64,000 bases of DNA, from the NCBI GenBank assembly GCA_016874755.1, contig VGTH01000023.1, forward strand, positions 1-64,000, written 5' to 3'. A program made the translations under genes and the position numbers. Numbering within the stretch: the stretch's first letter is position 1; every line of letters starts with the position of its first letter. The notes beneath the pieces were generated by a model, which did no database searches, was not told the origin of the DNA, and was given only the letters and a program-made list of their open reading frames with translations. This DNA comes from Deltaproteobacteria bacterium (lineage in GTDB: Bacteria; Desulfobacterota; Binatia; UBA9968). Shown piece after piece: positions 34,302-43,395 of this stretch.

Positions 34302-34334
34302 TGTTGGGTTACGCTGCGCTAACCCAACCTACGC
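34302..34334. repeat. GTTGGGTTA palindromic repeat
   Basis: GTTGGGTTACGCTGCGCTAA and CCCAAC after it form a perfect 9-bp stem, with TGT before and CTACG after. It lies between the racemase-like gene and the deacetylase gene. It might stop transcription but lacks a T run. Confidence 0.75.
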
Positions 34335-34342
34335 AATTTGCT

Positions 34343-35191
34343 TTACGAGCCGACAGCTTCCCTCAGTACCGGTTTCTTGTTTCCTAGCTTGAGTGCTAGC
34401 TCTGCCACTTCGCTGCCTTTGGCGAACCAGACACCCTCGTGCTTTTTCATGTACGAGATGATTTCACGCAATGCACTCCAGCGGCCTGGGCGGCTCGAAA
34501 TGTAGGGATGGAATTGGAATGGGCAAAAGGTCGGGCCGAACTTCGATTCTTCGTAAAAGTCATCGAACATGCCTTTCCAGATGACCAGAGTGTCGTTCTT
34601 GTTGCCCGAGTCGCGGTGGCTGTAGGTGCGGCCGTCGCCGAAGGGCTGGCGCGGCAGCTCGACGAGCGAATGCTTTTCTTTCTCCCAGAGGAAGGGCAGA
34701 TCGTAGGAAAACGAGTTGCTGTTCCAGAGGTAGCCATGCTCCATCAGCAGCTCGATGCTGTTGGGGCTCTGCGTGCAGGAGCGCCAGCCTACCGGCCGCT
34801 TGCCGGTGCGTTTTTCGATCATCGCCGTCGTGCGTTGGATGACGTCGCGCTCTTCGTCTTTGGTCAGGTCTCGTGCGGTCTCGTGATGGTAGCCGTGGCC
34901 GGCGACCTCGTGGCCGCGCTGGACGATGGCTTTGACTTGATCGGGATAGCGCTCGGCGATACCGCCGCAGGTGAGAAACGTCGCTTTGACTTCCAATCCG
35001 TCGAGCAGCCGGAGAATGCGCCAGATGCCGGTGCGCGGGCCGTACTCGGCCTGGGTCCACTCTTCGTGATTCATGATGCCGGCCTTGTTCGGCCGCAGGT
35101 CTTCGCCACCTTGAAAGTCGAAGCTCAAGAATACCGCCATCCGTTTGCCTTCGGGCCAGTCGATTTGGTTGTCAAAATGACGTTCTTCCAT
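34343..35191 (-). CDS. Polysaccharide-deacetylase-family (NodB-fold) hydrolase
   Basis: A 282-residue enzyme. The metal-binding D-D/H-x3-H type pattern is recognisable as VFLSFDFQGGED (about 19-30), KATFLTCGGIAERYPDQ and EVAGHGYHHETARDL (about 91-105). The late FHPYISSRPGRW segment is typical of the cyclic-imide-hydrolase and allantoinase-like branch rather than of wall chitin deacetylases, which have a longer catalytic domain and a signal peptide. Absence of a signal peptide supports a cytoplasmic small-molecule hydrolase. It lies in the second accessory block. Confidence 0.85.
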   Translation of the reverse strand: MEERHFDNQIDWPEGKRMAVFLSFDFQGGEDLRPNKAGIMNHEEWTQAEYGPRTGIWRILRLLDGLEVKATFLTCGGIAERYPDQVKAIVQRGHEVAGHGYHHETARDLTKDEERDVIQRTTAMIEKRTGKRPVGWRSCTQSPNSIELLMEHGYLWNSNSFSYDLPFLWEKEKHSLVELPRQPFGDGRTYSHRDSGNKNDTLVIWKGMFDDFYEESKFGPTFCPFQFHPYISSRPGRWSALREIISYMKKHEGVWFAKGSEVAELALKLGNKKPVLREAVGS

Positions 35192-35341
35192 TTTTTGTTC
35201 TCCCTATGTTGGAGTGATAGTTGGCCTCACGGTAGCCGAAGCGGCTGGCATCGGCAAGGGGAAAAGGGCTGCCTCTTTGCAGCTGAGCGAGAGAGGTGTT
35301 AACCAAAAGAGATTAACTTTTGGTTTAGGAAGGACCGTCAT

Positions 35342-36385
35342 ATGGCGCGTTTGGGCCCTCACCCGAACCCTCTCCCGGAAGCGGGTGAGGGGATCGAATT
35401 TACTAGCGTTACTTGCTTGCTATTGCTGGTATTGCTCACTATTCCTTCGCAGCTGCTGGGAGCCGAGAGGGTACGCGTGGGCTTTTCCGCGATTAGCCTT
35501 GCCAACAGCCCGGTGTGGATCGCCGACGAGCGCGGCTTTTTCAAGAAGCATGACGTCGATGTCGAAGCGATTGTGGTGGGCGGCGGCGCGACGCGCTCGG
35601 TGAGTGCGGTGATCTCGGGCGATTTGCAATTCGGCACCACCGGCGGCAATGCGATCATCAGCGCCAACTTCAGCGGCGCGGACGTGGCCATGTATGCGGC
35701 GGGCAATAATAAAGGGATCCAGCGCTTGATTGTAAAGCCCGACATCAAAACCCCGGAGCAAATCAAAGGCAAAAGAGTTGGTGTGACGGCGCTGGGCTCG
35801 TCGGGGCATCTCGCGATGCTGCTCATGTTTCGCAAGTGGGGGCTCAATCCTGATGACGTGGCGGTAGCGCAGCTCGGTTCCTCGCCGGTCATGCTGGTGA
35901 ATTTGCAGAAGGGCGGCATCGATGCCGCGGTTTTGCAGGATCCATCGTTTTTCATGGCCGAGGACAGCGGTTTTAAGACGCTCGGCGATCCGGTGGCGTT
36001 GGATATCCAATACCTGCAAAACGTCGTCGCGGCGTCACGCGCCTGGGTGCGCAGTCACCGCGATGCCGCTAGCCGATTCATCAGAGGTTTTGTCGAAGGG
36101 GCAGCGTTTTTCAAGCGCAACAAAGACGAGTCGATGAAAATCTTGATGAAGAAGATGCGCATCGAGAAGGGGAAAGAGAATTATCTGGAGCGTTCCTACC
36201 AGCTCTATGCACAGCACTACATCGAAGCCGCGCCGTACCCATCGGTCTCCGGTACGCGCACGGTGCTGGAGTTTCTTGCGAAGGATTTTCCCAAAGCAAA
36301 GAGCGCAGACCCCAACTCGTTCATCGACAACAGCTTGATCAGGCCATTGGAGGACAGCGGGTTTATTAAGTCGTTGTATCAGTGA
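35342..36385 (+). CDS. NMT1/THI5-type substrate-binding protein with a repeat in its leader
   Basis: A 347-residue binding protein: VRVGFSAISLANSPVWIADE, then RSVSAVISGDLQFGTTGGNA and GKRVGVTALGSSGHLAMLL are family signatures, and IEKGKENYLERSYQLYAQHY is near the C-terminus. The start ATG (35342) has an AGGAAGGA site. Its first residues (MARLGPHPNPLPEAGEG) come from a palindromic repeat, after which the signal-peptide core (SVTCLLLLVLLTIPSQLLGA) starts. It is closely related to the protein at 43916-44911 and has no permease nearby. Confidence 0.88.
   Translation: MARLGPHPNPLPEAGEGIEFTSVTCLLLLVLLTIPSQLLGAERVRVGFSAISLANSPVWIADERGFFKKHDVDVEAIVVGGGATRSVSAVISGDLQFGTTGGNAIISANFSGADVAMYAAGNNKGIQRLIVKPDIKTPEQIKGKRVGVTALGSSGHLAMLLMFRKWGLNPDDVAVAQLGSSPVMLVNLQKGGIDAAVLQDPSFFMAEDSGFKTLGDPVALDIQYLQNVVAASRAWVRSHRDAASRFIRGFVEGAAFFKRNKDESMKILMKKMRIEKGKENYLERSYQLYAQHYIEAAPYPSVSGTRTVLEFLAKDFPKAKSADPNSFIDNSLIRPLEDSGFIKSLYQ
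35356..35391. repeat. CCCTCACCCG palindromic repeat inside a coding leader
   Basis: A perfect 10-bp inverted repeat CCCTCACCCG (35356-35365) and CGGGTGAGGG (35382-35391) with a 16-base spacer. It is in frame between the start codon and signal-peptide core of the binding protein. The encoded HPNPLPE peptide is a well-known repeat translation in many genomes. Confidence 0.88.
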
Positions 36386-36433
36386 GATGTCCTCAGTGCG
36401 ATGGGACAGAAATGCGGTGATAACGACTCCCGT

Positions 36434-36589
36434 CTTCCGCCTTTGAAAAAGGGGGACCGAGGGGGATTTGCATTCAACGCGCTTGAGAAATTCCCACCGA
36501 TCGCCCCTTGAGGATGTGGAAAATCATGAGCCTCTCTACCCACGCCCCGGAAATCTCCCCTAACCCCTCTTTCCAAAGAGGGAAATCGG
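36434..36589. repeat. CCGCCTTTGAAAAAGGGGG repeat, long copy
   Basis: CTTCCGCCTTTGAAAAAGGG with GGACCGAGGGGGATTTGC at the left and AAATCTCCCCTAACCCCTCT at the right are imperfect arms of the family seen at 22455 and 24465. It accounts for most of the gap 36386-36665, in which I see no gene. Confidence 0.75.
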
Positions 36590-36665
36590 AGCCAACCCGC
36601 ATCATTTCCAAAGAGGGATGTTTCAACGTCAGGGCTAAAACCCACAACTAAAATTCGATACGACA

Positions 36666-36899
36666 CTAGGCGCTCTCGATGAGGGCGCCACAGTCTTCGC
36701 AGCGGTAACGAACTTTGCCGCTGTCGTGGGTGATCTTTTCGAAATCGGCACGCCGTGCCTTTGTGGCATCGAAGCATTCGGGGCAGTAACCATCCTCGCC
36801 GATTTCATCGGCGGCAATCGTGAGATGACAATGGCGGCAGCGCAGGGTTTCTTTGCGCTCGGGGAGGAGTTCGAGATTAGCGTGTGAACAGTGCGTCAT
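36666..36899 (-). CDS. Small zinc-ribbon protein
   Basis: A 77-residue protein with paired cysteine motifs: CRHCHLTI (about 21-28), YCPECFDA (about 37-44) and RYRCEDCGALIE (about 64-75). Two CxxC pairs could bind one zinc, the third pair being extra. It starts at MTHCSHANLE; the frame upstream is made of a palindromic repeat (36914-36988) and is excluded. It could be a nucleic-acid- or protein-binding accessory factor. It is a standalone gene ahead of the repeats. Confidence 0.7.
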   Translation of the reverse strand: MTHCSHANLELLPERKETLRCRHCHLTIAADEIGEDGYCPECFDATKARRADFEKITHDSGKVRYRCEDCGALIESA

Positions 36900-36913
36900 C
36901 GGCAAGAAGATGA

Positions 36914-36988
36914 CCTCGCGCAGAGGCGCAGAGATCGCAGAGAAAACAGGTTTCAAGCCCTGCGCACTCTGCGTCTCTGCGCGAGATA
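36914..36988. repeat. CCTCGCGCAGAGGCGCAGAG palindromic repeat
   Basis: CCTCGCGCAGAGGCGCAGAG at the left and CTCTGCGTCTCTGCGCGAGA at the right form a long imperfect hairpin between the zinc-ribbon gene and the binding protein next to it. Half copies occur at 33432-33462, 45715-45740 and 47488-47525, all between genes. Confidence 0.82.
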
Positions 36989-36999
36989 TTTCTTAGAGC

Positions 37000-37923
37000 T
37001 TACTTCCACAGCTCGCGGTATCTTACCGCCGCCACCTGTTCGTAGGGCACCGGGCCCGAGAGATGGCCCACTGACATGGCAAAGCGGTTCATCGCCGCAA
37101 TTGATTCCTCGGAGATAAACGGATCGTAGAACGGCGCATCGCGTTCGACGACGTTGGCAATTAGCGCAGCGGCGTCCGGCGGAAACTTTTTCTTGCCGAC
37201 TGCGGCAGCGAGTTTGGGGTCGGCGCGCAGCGCCTTTTGCGCTTTGACGATGGCGCGCACGGCGGCGGCAACAGTTTCGGGCTCGCTCTGCATGAATGCG
37301 TCTGTGGTAGCCATGCCAGCGAATGTGAAGCGGCGCACTTCGCCGGGATCGTCGCCGCGGCGCACATCGATGTGCACCTTGCCGACGCCACGCGAGACGG
37401 CAGTTTCAGCTCCCATTGCGTTGGCCCAGAAGCCGTCCATCTGGCCAGCTTCAAGCGCACGGGCAGCGAAGACGCCGAAGGAGACATCGCGCTTCTTGGC
37501 GCCGGGCAGCTCGATAATTTGTAAATCTTTTTGCGGGTCTATCTTGGCAATACGAAGCATTTGCTTGAGTGCGAGGTCTGGCCCTTCGGCGGCGGTCAAG
37601 CGCAGGCCCCTCAAGCCGCTCCAGTCGCCGCGCGCCGCTGGCAAATCTTTCCGCACGGTCAGTAGCCACGGCGTTCCTTGAGACAGCGCAACAGCGATCT
37701 TGACACCGTTCCAGTTGGGAAACTCGGTTAGCACATCGTGGACCGAGCCCGCGATCATCGCGTCAGCACTGCCATCGCGCAGTGCCTTGGTGGCGCCCAA
37801 CATGGCAACCAGCTCGATGCGGGCATCGAGCCCCTCGGCTTTGAAGTAACCCAGCTCGTCCGCAGCCAGACACGGAAAGCAAGTGTTACTAACGAGATCA
37901 ACCGCAGCAATTCGAAACTGCAA
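37000..37923 (-). CDS. NMT1/SsuA-like binding protein without a signal peptide
   Basis: A 307-residue protein with the fold of periplasmic substrate-binding proteins (FRIAAVDLVSNTCFPCLAAD, DELGYFKAEGLDARIELVAM, then LRDGSADAMIAGSVHDVLTE) but no N-terminal hydrophobic segment. It is thus probably cytoplasmic, and could be a THI5/NMT1-type enzyme or ligand sensor instead of an ABC receptor. It stands alone beside polA. Family membership is clear, role is not. Confidence 0.82.
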   Translation of the reverse strand: MQFRIAAVDLVSNTCFPCLAADELGYFKAEGLDARIELVAMLGATKALRDGSADAMIAGSVHDVLTEFPNWNGVKIAVALSQGTPWLLTVRKDLPAARGDWSGLRGLRLTAAEGPDLALKQMLRIAKIDPQKDLQIIELPGAKKRDVSFGVFAARALEAGQMDGFWANAMGAETAVSRGVGKVHIDVRRGDDPGEVRRFTFAGMATTDAFMQSEPETVAAAVRAIVKAQKALRADPKLAAAVGKKKFPPDAAALIANVVERDAPFYDPFISEESIAAMNRFAMSVGHLSGPVPYEQVAAVRYRELWK

Positions 37924-37982
37924 GACAATTCCTCCGATTCCGATTCAGACTATTGCCTGTTGCCTCATGCCTATTGCCTTCT

Positions 37983-40652
37983 TCACGCATGCGCTTCCGC
38001 CCAGTTGTTCCCAACATGAATGTCGACCACTAATCCGCAGCTCAATTGTGCTGCCGTCGACATCTCTTCTTCGATGAGCGAGTGGGCCTGTTTAAGATTT
38101 TCCTTCGGAACTTCAAATACCAACTCATCGTGCACCGTTAGCAGCATCTTGGCGATGGGCTCCCGGTGCAGCGCGCGGTCGACATTGATCATCGCTCGTT
38201 TGAGAATATCCGCTGCGCTGCCTTGGATGGGCGTGTTGAGCGCCATGCGTTCGCCGATGGCGCGCATGCGAAAATTATCCGAGCGCAGCTCCGGCAGGTA
38301 GCGGCGCCGGCCGAACATGGTCGTGGTATAGCCGTCTATTTTGGCTTGGTCTACTTGCGTGTTGAGAAACGCTTTCACTTTGGGAAACTGAGCGTAATAC
38401 ATTTCGATGAATTGCGCCGCCGCGCCGACCTCAATGCCGAGGCGCTGTGAAACGCCAAACGCGGACATGCCGTAGGCGATGCCGTAGGAGAACTGCTTAA
38501 CCTGGCTGCGCTGATCGGGCGTCACTTCGGCGATCGGCACGTTGTAGACCTTCGAGGCGATGGCGGCGTGGAAGTCGTGGCCCTGGTGGAATGCCTGGAG
38601 AAAAGTCTCGTCCTGAGAAAGATGCGCCAGCACGCGCAGCTCGATTTGTGAATAATCTGCCGACAGCAGGACATGCCCCGGTGGCGCGACGAACGCGCGG
38701 CGGATTTGCCGGCCCAGCTCATCGCGGATCGGGATATTTTGCAGGTTCGGATTCGTCGAAGAAAGGCGGCCGGTGGCGGCGATGGCCTGGTCGTATGTGG
38801 TGTGAATCCGACCGGTCTCTTTGTCGATTAACTCAAGCAGCATGTCGGTGAAGCCGGTCTTAAGTTTTGCAACTTCTCGATATTCGAGCAAAGCGTCGAT
38901 GATGGGATGATTGCCTTTGAGTTTTTCCAGCTCACCGGCGTCGGTCGAGTATCCGGTTTTTATCTTGCGCGTCTTCGGCAGTTTTAGCTTGTCAAAGAGA
39001 ATTTTTTGCAGCTGCGGCTGTGAATTGACGTTGATCTGCTCGCCGGCATGCGCTTGAATTGCACGCTCTAGCTCAACGGATTTTTTGCCGAGTTTTTCGT
39101 CGAGCTCTTTGAGATAAGCCTTGTCGATAAGGATTCCAGCGTGCTCCATGCGCGCGAGCACTCCGACGAGGGGAAATTCCAATTCCACGGCTAGCTGCCA
39201 GGTGCCGTTGGCACGCAGCTGCTCCTCAAGTTTTGGCGCGAGCGCGTGCAGTGCCACGGCTTGACGCGCCGCTTGCTGTTTATCGTCGCTGTCGAAGACG
39301 AGACTCGTTTGTTCACCGGGTGACGCAGTATTGGCCGGATGCAGGTTCATGCCGAGGTAGCGGCTCGCTGCCTCTTCCAGGGAATAGCCGGAAGGGGAGC
39401 CGGGTTCCAGAAGGTAGGCCGCGACCTTGGTGTCGCAGTAAAGACCCGCGACCTCTTGGCTTGACTTCAAAGCGTTGCGGAAAAGTGGCTTGGCGTCGTG
39501 CGCAACCTTTGGGCGTTTGGCATCGCGCAAGAAGTCTGCAAGCTCCGCCGCGGCCTTAGAAGACGGCAGGGTGAGAGCTTTTCCTTCGGTGTTGCAAAGC
39601 GCAACCCATTGATCGCTCCAGGCGATCGCGGTGGCGCCCTCACCAGTCAGCTCCTTCTTGTCGGTGAGATCGGCGATTGTGAGTTCAACCGCCGAAGCGG
39701 GAGCGGCCGTGACGCGATGAAGGTTGAGCGCTTTGAGTCGATCGTGCAGCGTACGAAATTCTAGTGACGTAAAAACCCTGCGGACCTCTTCGTCATCCCA
39801 CGGCTGTAATTCTAGGCCCGTCGGATCGAGCGGCAGCTCCACGTCGTCGAGCAGGCGGCCCAAATCTTTATTAATGCGCACCTGATCGGCGTGGGCTTTC
39901 AGCGATTCTTTCAATTTCGGGGTGAGCTCGCCGGCATGGGCGATGACTTGTTCAATGTCGCCGTATTTCACAACAAGTTGCGCGGCGGTCTTGTCGCCGA
40001 CTCCGGGAACACCGGGCAAGTTGTCCGCCGCTTCGCCCTTGAGCGCGACGAAGTCGAGCCATTGCGCCGGCGTGACGCCGTAACGTTCGGCGACTGTTGG
40101 CTCGTCATAACGGATCACGTCCGAAATGCCACGTCGGGTCATGATGACCTCGACGCCTTCTCGGACGAGTTGGATAATGTCCCGGTCGCCGGTTACGACG
40201 ATGACTTCATCGCCGTGGTCACGGCAGCGTTTGGTAATCGTCGCTAGCAAGTCATCCGCTTCAAAGCCTTGCAGCTCCACCAGCGGGATTTTCAGTGCTC
40301 CTAAGACCTCGCGGATCAGTGGCATCTGTTGGCGAAAGTGTTCCGGGGTTTCAGCGCGGCCAGCTTTGTACTCTTTGTACTTGTCGAGACGGAACTGCGG
40401 CGCACCCTTGTCGAAGCAAACCAACACAGCGGTTGGTTTTTCATCGGCCATCAGCTTAATTAACATCGAGGTGAAGCCGAAGACCGCGTTGGTCACTTGC
40501 CCAGAAGCCGTTACGAGTGTCTCAGGCAAAGCAAAGAAAGCCCGGAAGGCGAGGGAATGACCATCGAGCAGGATAACTTTGCGCGCGCCGCTGGAGGTCT
40601 TGGCTGACGCAGTGCTGTTGCTTAATTTCTTAGCTTTGGTTTTGGGCGGCAC
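37983..40652 (-). CDS. polA: DNA polymerase I
   Basis: Replication and repair polymerase of 889 residues: 5'-nuclease domain (about 25-320, with FDKGAPQFRLDKYKEYKAGR), 3'-5' exonuclease-like domain (about 330-510) and polymerase domain (about 520-889). Motif A is SADYSQIELRVLAHL, motif B RSQVKQFSYGIAYGMS and motif C LLTVHDELVFEVP. The proofreading acidic residues are not recognisable: the DTETTS-like motif is absent and the region reads ATAIAWSDQWVALC. Proofreading is probably lost, as in several pol I of other phyla. Gene order has no special partner. Confidence 0.96.
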   Translation of the reverse strand: MPPKTKAKKLSNSTASAKTSSGARKVILLDGHSLAFRAFFALPETLVTASGQVTNAVFGFTSMLIKLMADEKPTAVLVCFDKGAPQFRLDKYKEYKAGRAETPEHFRQQMPLIREVLGALKIPLVELQGFEADDLLATITKRCRDHGDEVIVVTGDRDIIQLVREGVEVIMTRRGISDVIRYDEPTVAERYGVTPAQWLDFVALKGEAADNLPGVPGVGDKTAAQLVVKYGDIEQVIAHAGELTPKLKESLKAHADQVRINKDLGRLLDDVELPLDPTGLELQPWDDEEVRRVFTSLEFRTLHDRLKALNLHRVTAAPASAVELTIADLTDKKELTGEGATAIAWSDQWVALCNTEGKALTLPSSKAAAELADFLRDAKRPKVAHDAKPLFRNALKSSQEVAGLYCDTKVAAYLLEPGSPSGYSLEEAASRYLGMNLHPANTASPGEQTSLVFDSDDKQQAARQAVALHALAPKLEEQLRANGTWQLAVELEFPLVGVLARMEHAGILIDKAYLKELDEKLGKKSVELERAIQAHAGEQINVNSQPQLQKILFDKLKLPKTRKIKTGYSTDAGELEKLKGNHPIIDALLEYREVAKLKTGFTDMLLELIDKETGRIHTTYDQAIAATGRLSSTNPNLQNIPIRDELGRQIRRAFVAPPGHVLLSADYSQIELRVLAHLSQDETFLQAFHQGHDFHAAIASKVYNVPIAEVTPDQRSQVKQFSYGIAYGMSAFGVSQRLGIEVGAAAQFIEMYYAQFPKVKAFLNTQVDQAKIDGYTTTMFGRRRYLPELRSDNFRMRAIGERMALNTPIQGSAADILKRAMINVDRALHREPIAKMLLTVHDELVFEVPKENLKQAHSLIEEEMSTAAQLSCGLVVDIHVGNNWAEAHA

Positions 40653-40695
40653 TGTATTGGCTTATGTGGTGGTTGAACTTTGTTAAAGTTGATCT

Positions 40696-42600
40696 TTAAG
40701 AGGCGACGACCTCCAATGCTTGCCATCTTTCATAGCATGCTTCGAGCTCGCTTTTCACGGCCTCCAGACGTTCCATCGCGGCGGTTATCTTGTCGCTCGG
40801 CTGCTTGTAAAAATCTGCGGCGCCCATACGCGCGTGAATCTCGGTTTGCTCAGCTTCGAGTGTTTCGATTTTCTCAGGCAATGCTTCAAGTTCGCGCTGC
40901 TCTTTGTAAGTGAGCTTGCGTGGCTTGTCGCTCGCTTTGTCGGCGCTGCGCTTGTCGTTGGCCGGCGCAGGCCGAGCGGCCTTCGCCGTCTCTGCCTGCT
41001 GGCTCGTAACATACTGACGGTAGCGCTCCCAATCTTCGTAGCCGCCGGCGTATTCGCCGATCTTGCCGTTTTCCTCGAAAACGAGCGTGTTTGTGACCAC
41101 GTTGTCGAGGAAGCTGCGGTCATGACTCACGAGCAGCAAAGTCCCTTCGTAGTCCGCCAACAATTCTTCAAGCAATTCTAGAGTATCGACATCCAAATCA
41201 TTGGTCGGTTCATCGAGCACCAGCATATTCGCCGGCTGAGTGAATATTTTAGCCAACAGGAGGCGATTGCGCTCGCCGCCGGAGAGTGCCGCGACCGGCG
41301 AGTCGATGCGCTGGGCCGGAAAGAGAAAGTCCTTCAGATAGCCGATCACATGGCGATTCCGACCGCGGACGGAAACATAGTTTGAGTCGCTCAAATTATC
41401 GCGCACGGTCTTCTCCGGGTCGAGCAAGCGGCGATGCTGGTCAAAATAGGCAAGCTGCAAGCGCGTGCCCATGATCACTTGGCCGCTGGTGGGCTTAAGC
41501 TCGCCGAGAATTAATTTGAGCAGCGTGCTTTTGCCCGAGCCATTGGGACCGATGATACCGACCCGGTCGCCGCGCATGATGCGGGTTGAGAAATCGCGGA
41601 CGACAATGTTGTCGTCGTAAGCGAAGCTGACACGTCGCAGATCGACGACCAGTTTGCCGGAGATATCGCCGGCATCGATGCCGAAGCTGGCGCTGCCCTG
41701 AACTTTCAAGCGTGCCGCGTGGGCCTGGCGCATCGTCATCAATGCTCGCACGCGCCCTTCGTTGCGGGTCCGTCGTGCCCTGACGCCGCGCCGAATCCAG
41801 GCCTCTTCTTCGGCGAGTTTCTTGTCGAACTTATCCGCGGCGCGCTCTTCGATTTCGAGCAGCGCGTCCCTTTTTTGCAGATAGCCATCGAAATCGCCGG
41901 GAAACGAAGCTAAGTTACCACGGTCCAGCTCGACGATGCGGGTGGCGAGATGACGGGTTAAAGTTCGGTCGTGGGTGATGAAAATCAGCGCGCCGCGATA
42001 GTTGAGCAGAAACTTTTCCAGCCAGGTAATCGCGTTGATGTCGAGGTGGTTGGTTGGCTCGTCGAGCAGTAGGAGATCGGGCTCACTGACGAGCGAGCGA
42101 GCGAGCATTACCTGACGCCGCGTTCCGCCGGAGCAATCGGCGAGCTTTTTCTCCTCGGGCAGACCCAATCGAGTCAGCACGGTCTCGACTTTCTGGTTGA
42201 CGTTCCAGCCGCCGGACGACTCGATGCGGGTTTGCAAAGCAGCGATACCGTGCATCGCCGCTGCGCTGGTCGTGTCGGCTGCGTGGGTTGCATGATGAAA
42301 TTCATTCAAAAGGGACCCTAGCTCACCCAGGCCGCTGGCGACGACTTCAAAGATGGTTTGGTCGGTATCCGGCGGCACTTCTTGTTCGAGATGCGCGACC
42401 CGCAAAGTGTCTTGGCGCCACACCTCTCCCTCGTCGGGCGCGGCGGCGGCGGTAATCACGCGCATTAACGTCGTCTTGCCGGTGCCGTTGCGGCCGATCA
42501 AACACACCCGTTCGCCCAGGTCGATCTGAAAGTCGACGTGTTTCAGGAGCGGCAGATGGCCGTAGGCCAACGACACGTTATCGAGGTGGAGTAGGGGCAT
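40696..42600 (-). CDS. uup: ABC-F ATPase of the Uup type
   Basis: A 634-residue soluble ATPase with two ABC cassettes. Walker A sites are IGRNGTGKTT (about 36-45) and IGPNGSGKST (about 350-359), with signature motifs CSGGTRRQ and LSGGERNR and Walker B LLLLDEPTNHLD and MLVLDEPTNDLD. A C-terminal coiled coil (about 560-634) is the Uup DNA- or ribosome-binding domain. ABC-F proteins act on ribosomes; Uup also affects transposon excision. It lies beside polA on the same strand. Confidence 0.94.
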   Translation of the reverse strand: MPLLHLDNVSLAYGHLPLLKHVDFQIDLGERVCLIGRNGTGKTTLMRVITAAAAPDEGEVWRQDTLRVAHLEQEVPPDTDQTIFEVVASGLGELGSLLNEFHHATHAADTTSAAAMHGIAALQTRIESSGGWNVNQKVETVLTRLGLPEEKKLADCSGGTRRQVMLARSLVSEPDLLLLDEPTNHLDINAITWLEKFLLNYRGALIFITHDRTLTRHLATRIVELDRGNLASFPGDFDGYLQKRDALLEIEERAADKFDKKLAEEEAWIRRGVRARRTRNEGRVRALMTMRQAHAARLKVQGSASFGIDAGDISGKLVVDLRRVSFAYDDNIVVRDFSTRIMRGDRVGIIGPNGSGKSTLLKLILGELKPTSGQVIMGTRLQLAYFDQHRRLLDPEKTVRDNLSDSNYVSVRGRNRHVIGYLKDFLFPAQRIDSPVAALSGGERNRLLLAKIFTQPANMLVLDEPTNDLDVDTLELLEELLADYEGTLLLVSHDRSFLDNVVTNTLVFEENGKIGEYAGGYEDWERYRQYVTSQQAETAKAARPAPANDKRSADKASDKPRKLTYKEQRELEALPEKIETLEAEQTEIHARMGAADFYKQPSDKITAAMERLEAVKSELEACYERWQALEVVAS

Positions 42601-42777
42601 GAAGGATCATTGTGCGTAAGTGTCAATCACCCAAGATAGCGCTTCTAGCGTAGGATTTCATCTATGAGGCGGTTATCGAAGAACTCTCTGGAGTTGGTGC
42701 TGCTGGCTTTGGGGGATCGAGGTGACGCTGGCGCCGTTGGGGAAGTGACTGTGCCCGGTTTTTGCGCCCACAGCGGT

Positions 42778-43311
42778 TTATGGGTCATTGTAATTCATTT
42801 CATTGTGCTGAATCGTGTTCATGAAATAGAGAGCGAGGGAACGATTCGCGCGCTCCGCTAAAGCGAGTAAGCGCGCGGTGGTTTCGCTACGGCGAAAAAA
42901 ATTGCGGTAGCCGAGCAATTCGTAAACACTCTGCTCTGGTAGGCTGCTGGCGTAAATGATTCCAGCGCGCGCTGCGCGTAAAGCCTGGGGCACGGCTTGT
43001 GCCAGCGGCACGCCCTGACCGGCGTTGTTGCCGATGACGAAATAATCGATGGCGTCGGCGAGACCGGGGATTGTGCTGTTGATGCCCGGGAGCGAGACCT
43101 GATCCCAATTGCGCATCTCTGCTTTACCCAGCGCGGTGGTGAGTTCCTTCGGGTAACCGGCGGCAATGCCGAACACGCCACCCACCTGGACGATGCGCGC
43201 CCAGGGCAGCGGCGGCTCGGTGACAAATTCGCTGACAGTGACTTCGTTGTCGAGAATTAAAGCGGTGAAATGTTGTTTGCGCGATTGGGTCAAGTCGTTA
43301 ACGAGGGACAT
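42778..43311 (-). CDS. Unknown protein with strong ribosome-binding site
   Basis: A 177-residue protein starting MSLVNDLTQSRKQHFTALIL. A near-perfect AGGAGG site lies seven bases before the ATG, so it is certainly translated. It has AIDYFVIGNNAGQGVPLAQA near the middle and a C-terminal MNTIQHNEMNYNDP, with no membrane segment. I do not recognise the family. It is separated from uup by about 180 bases and lies beside the peptidoglycan-binding-like remnant. Confidence 0.72.
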   Translation of the reverse strand: MSLVNDLTQSRKQHFTALILDNEVTVSEFVTEPPLPWARIVQVGGVFGIAAGYPKELTTALGKAEMRNWDQVSLPGINSTIPGLADAIDYFVIGNNAGQGVPLAQAVPQALRAARAGIIYASSLPEQSVYELLGYRNFFRRSETTARLLALAERANRSLALYFMNTIQHNEMNYNDP

Positions 43312-43395
43312 GAATTACCTCCTGAAGAGAGCACTACGTTCTTGTGTATCACGAACTCTCCACTAAATACCTTTCAGCATGTGTTGCGCGTCCGT

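Noticed and set aside
22455-36589. CRISPR array from repeated CCCCCTTTG elements
   Set aside because: Copies are kilobases apart, palindromic and not separated by regular spacers; no cas genes are present.
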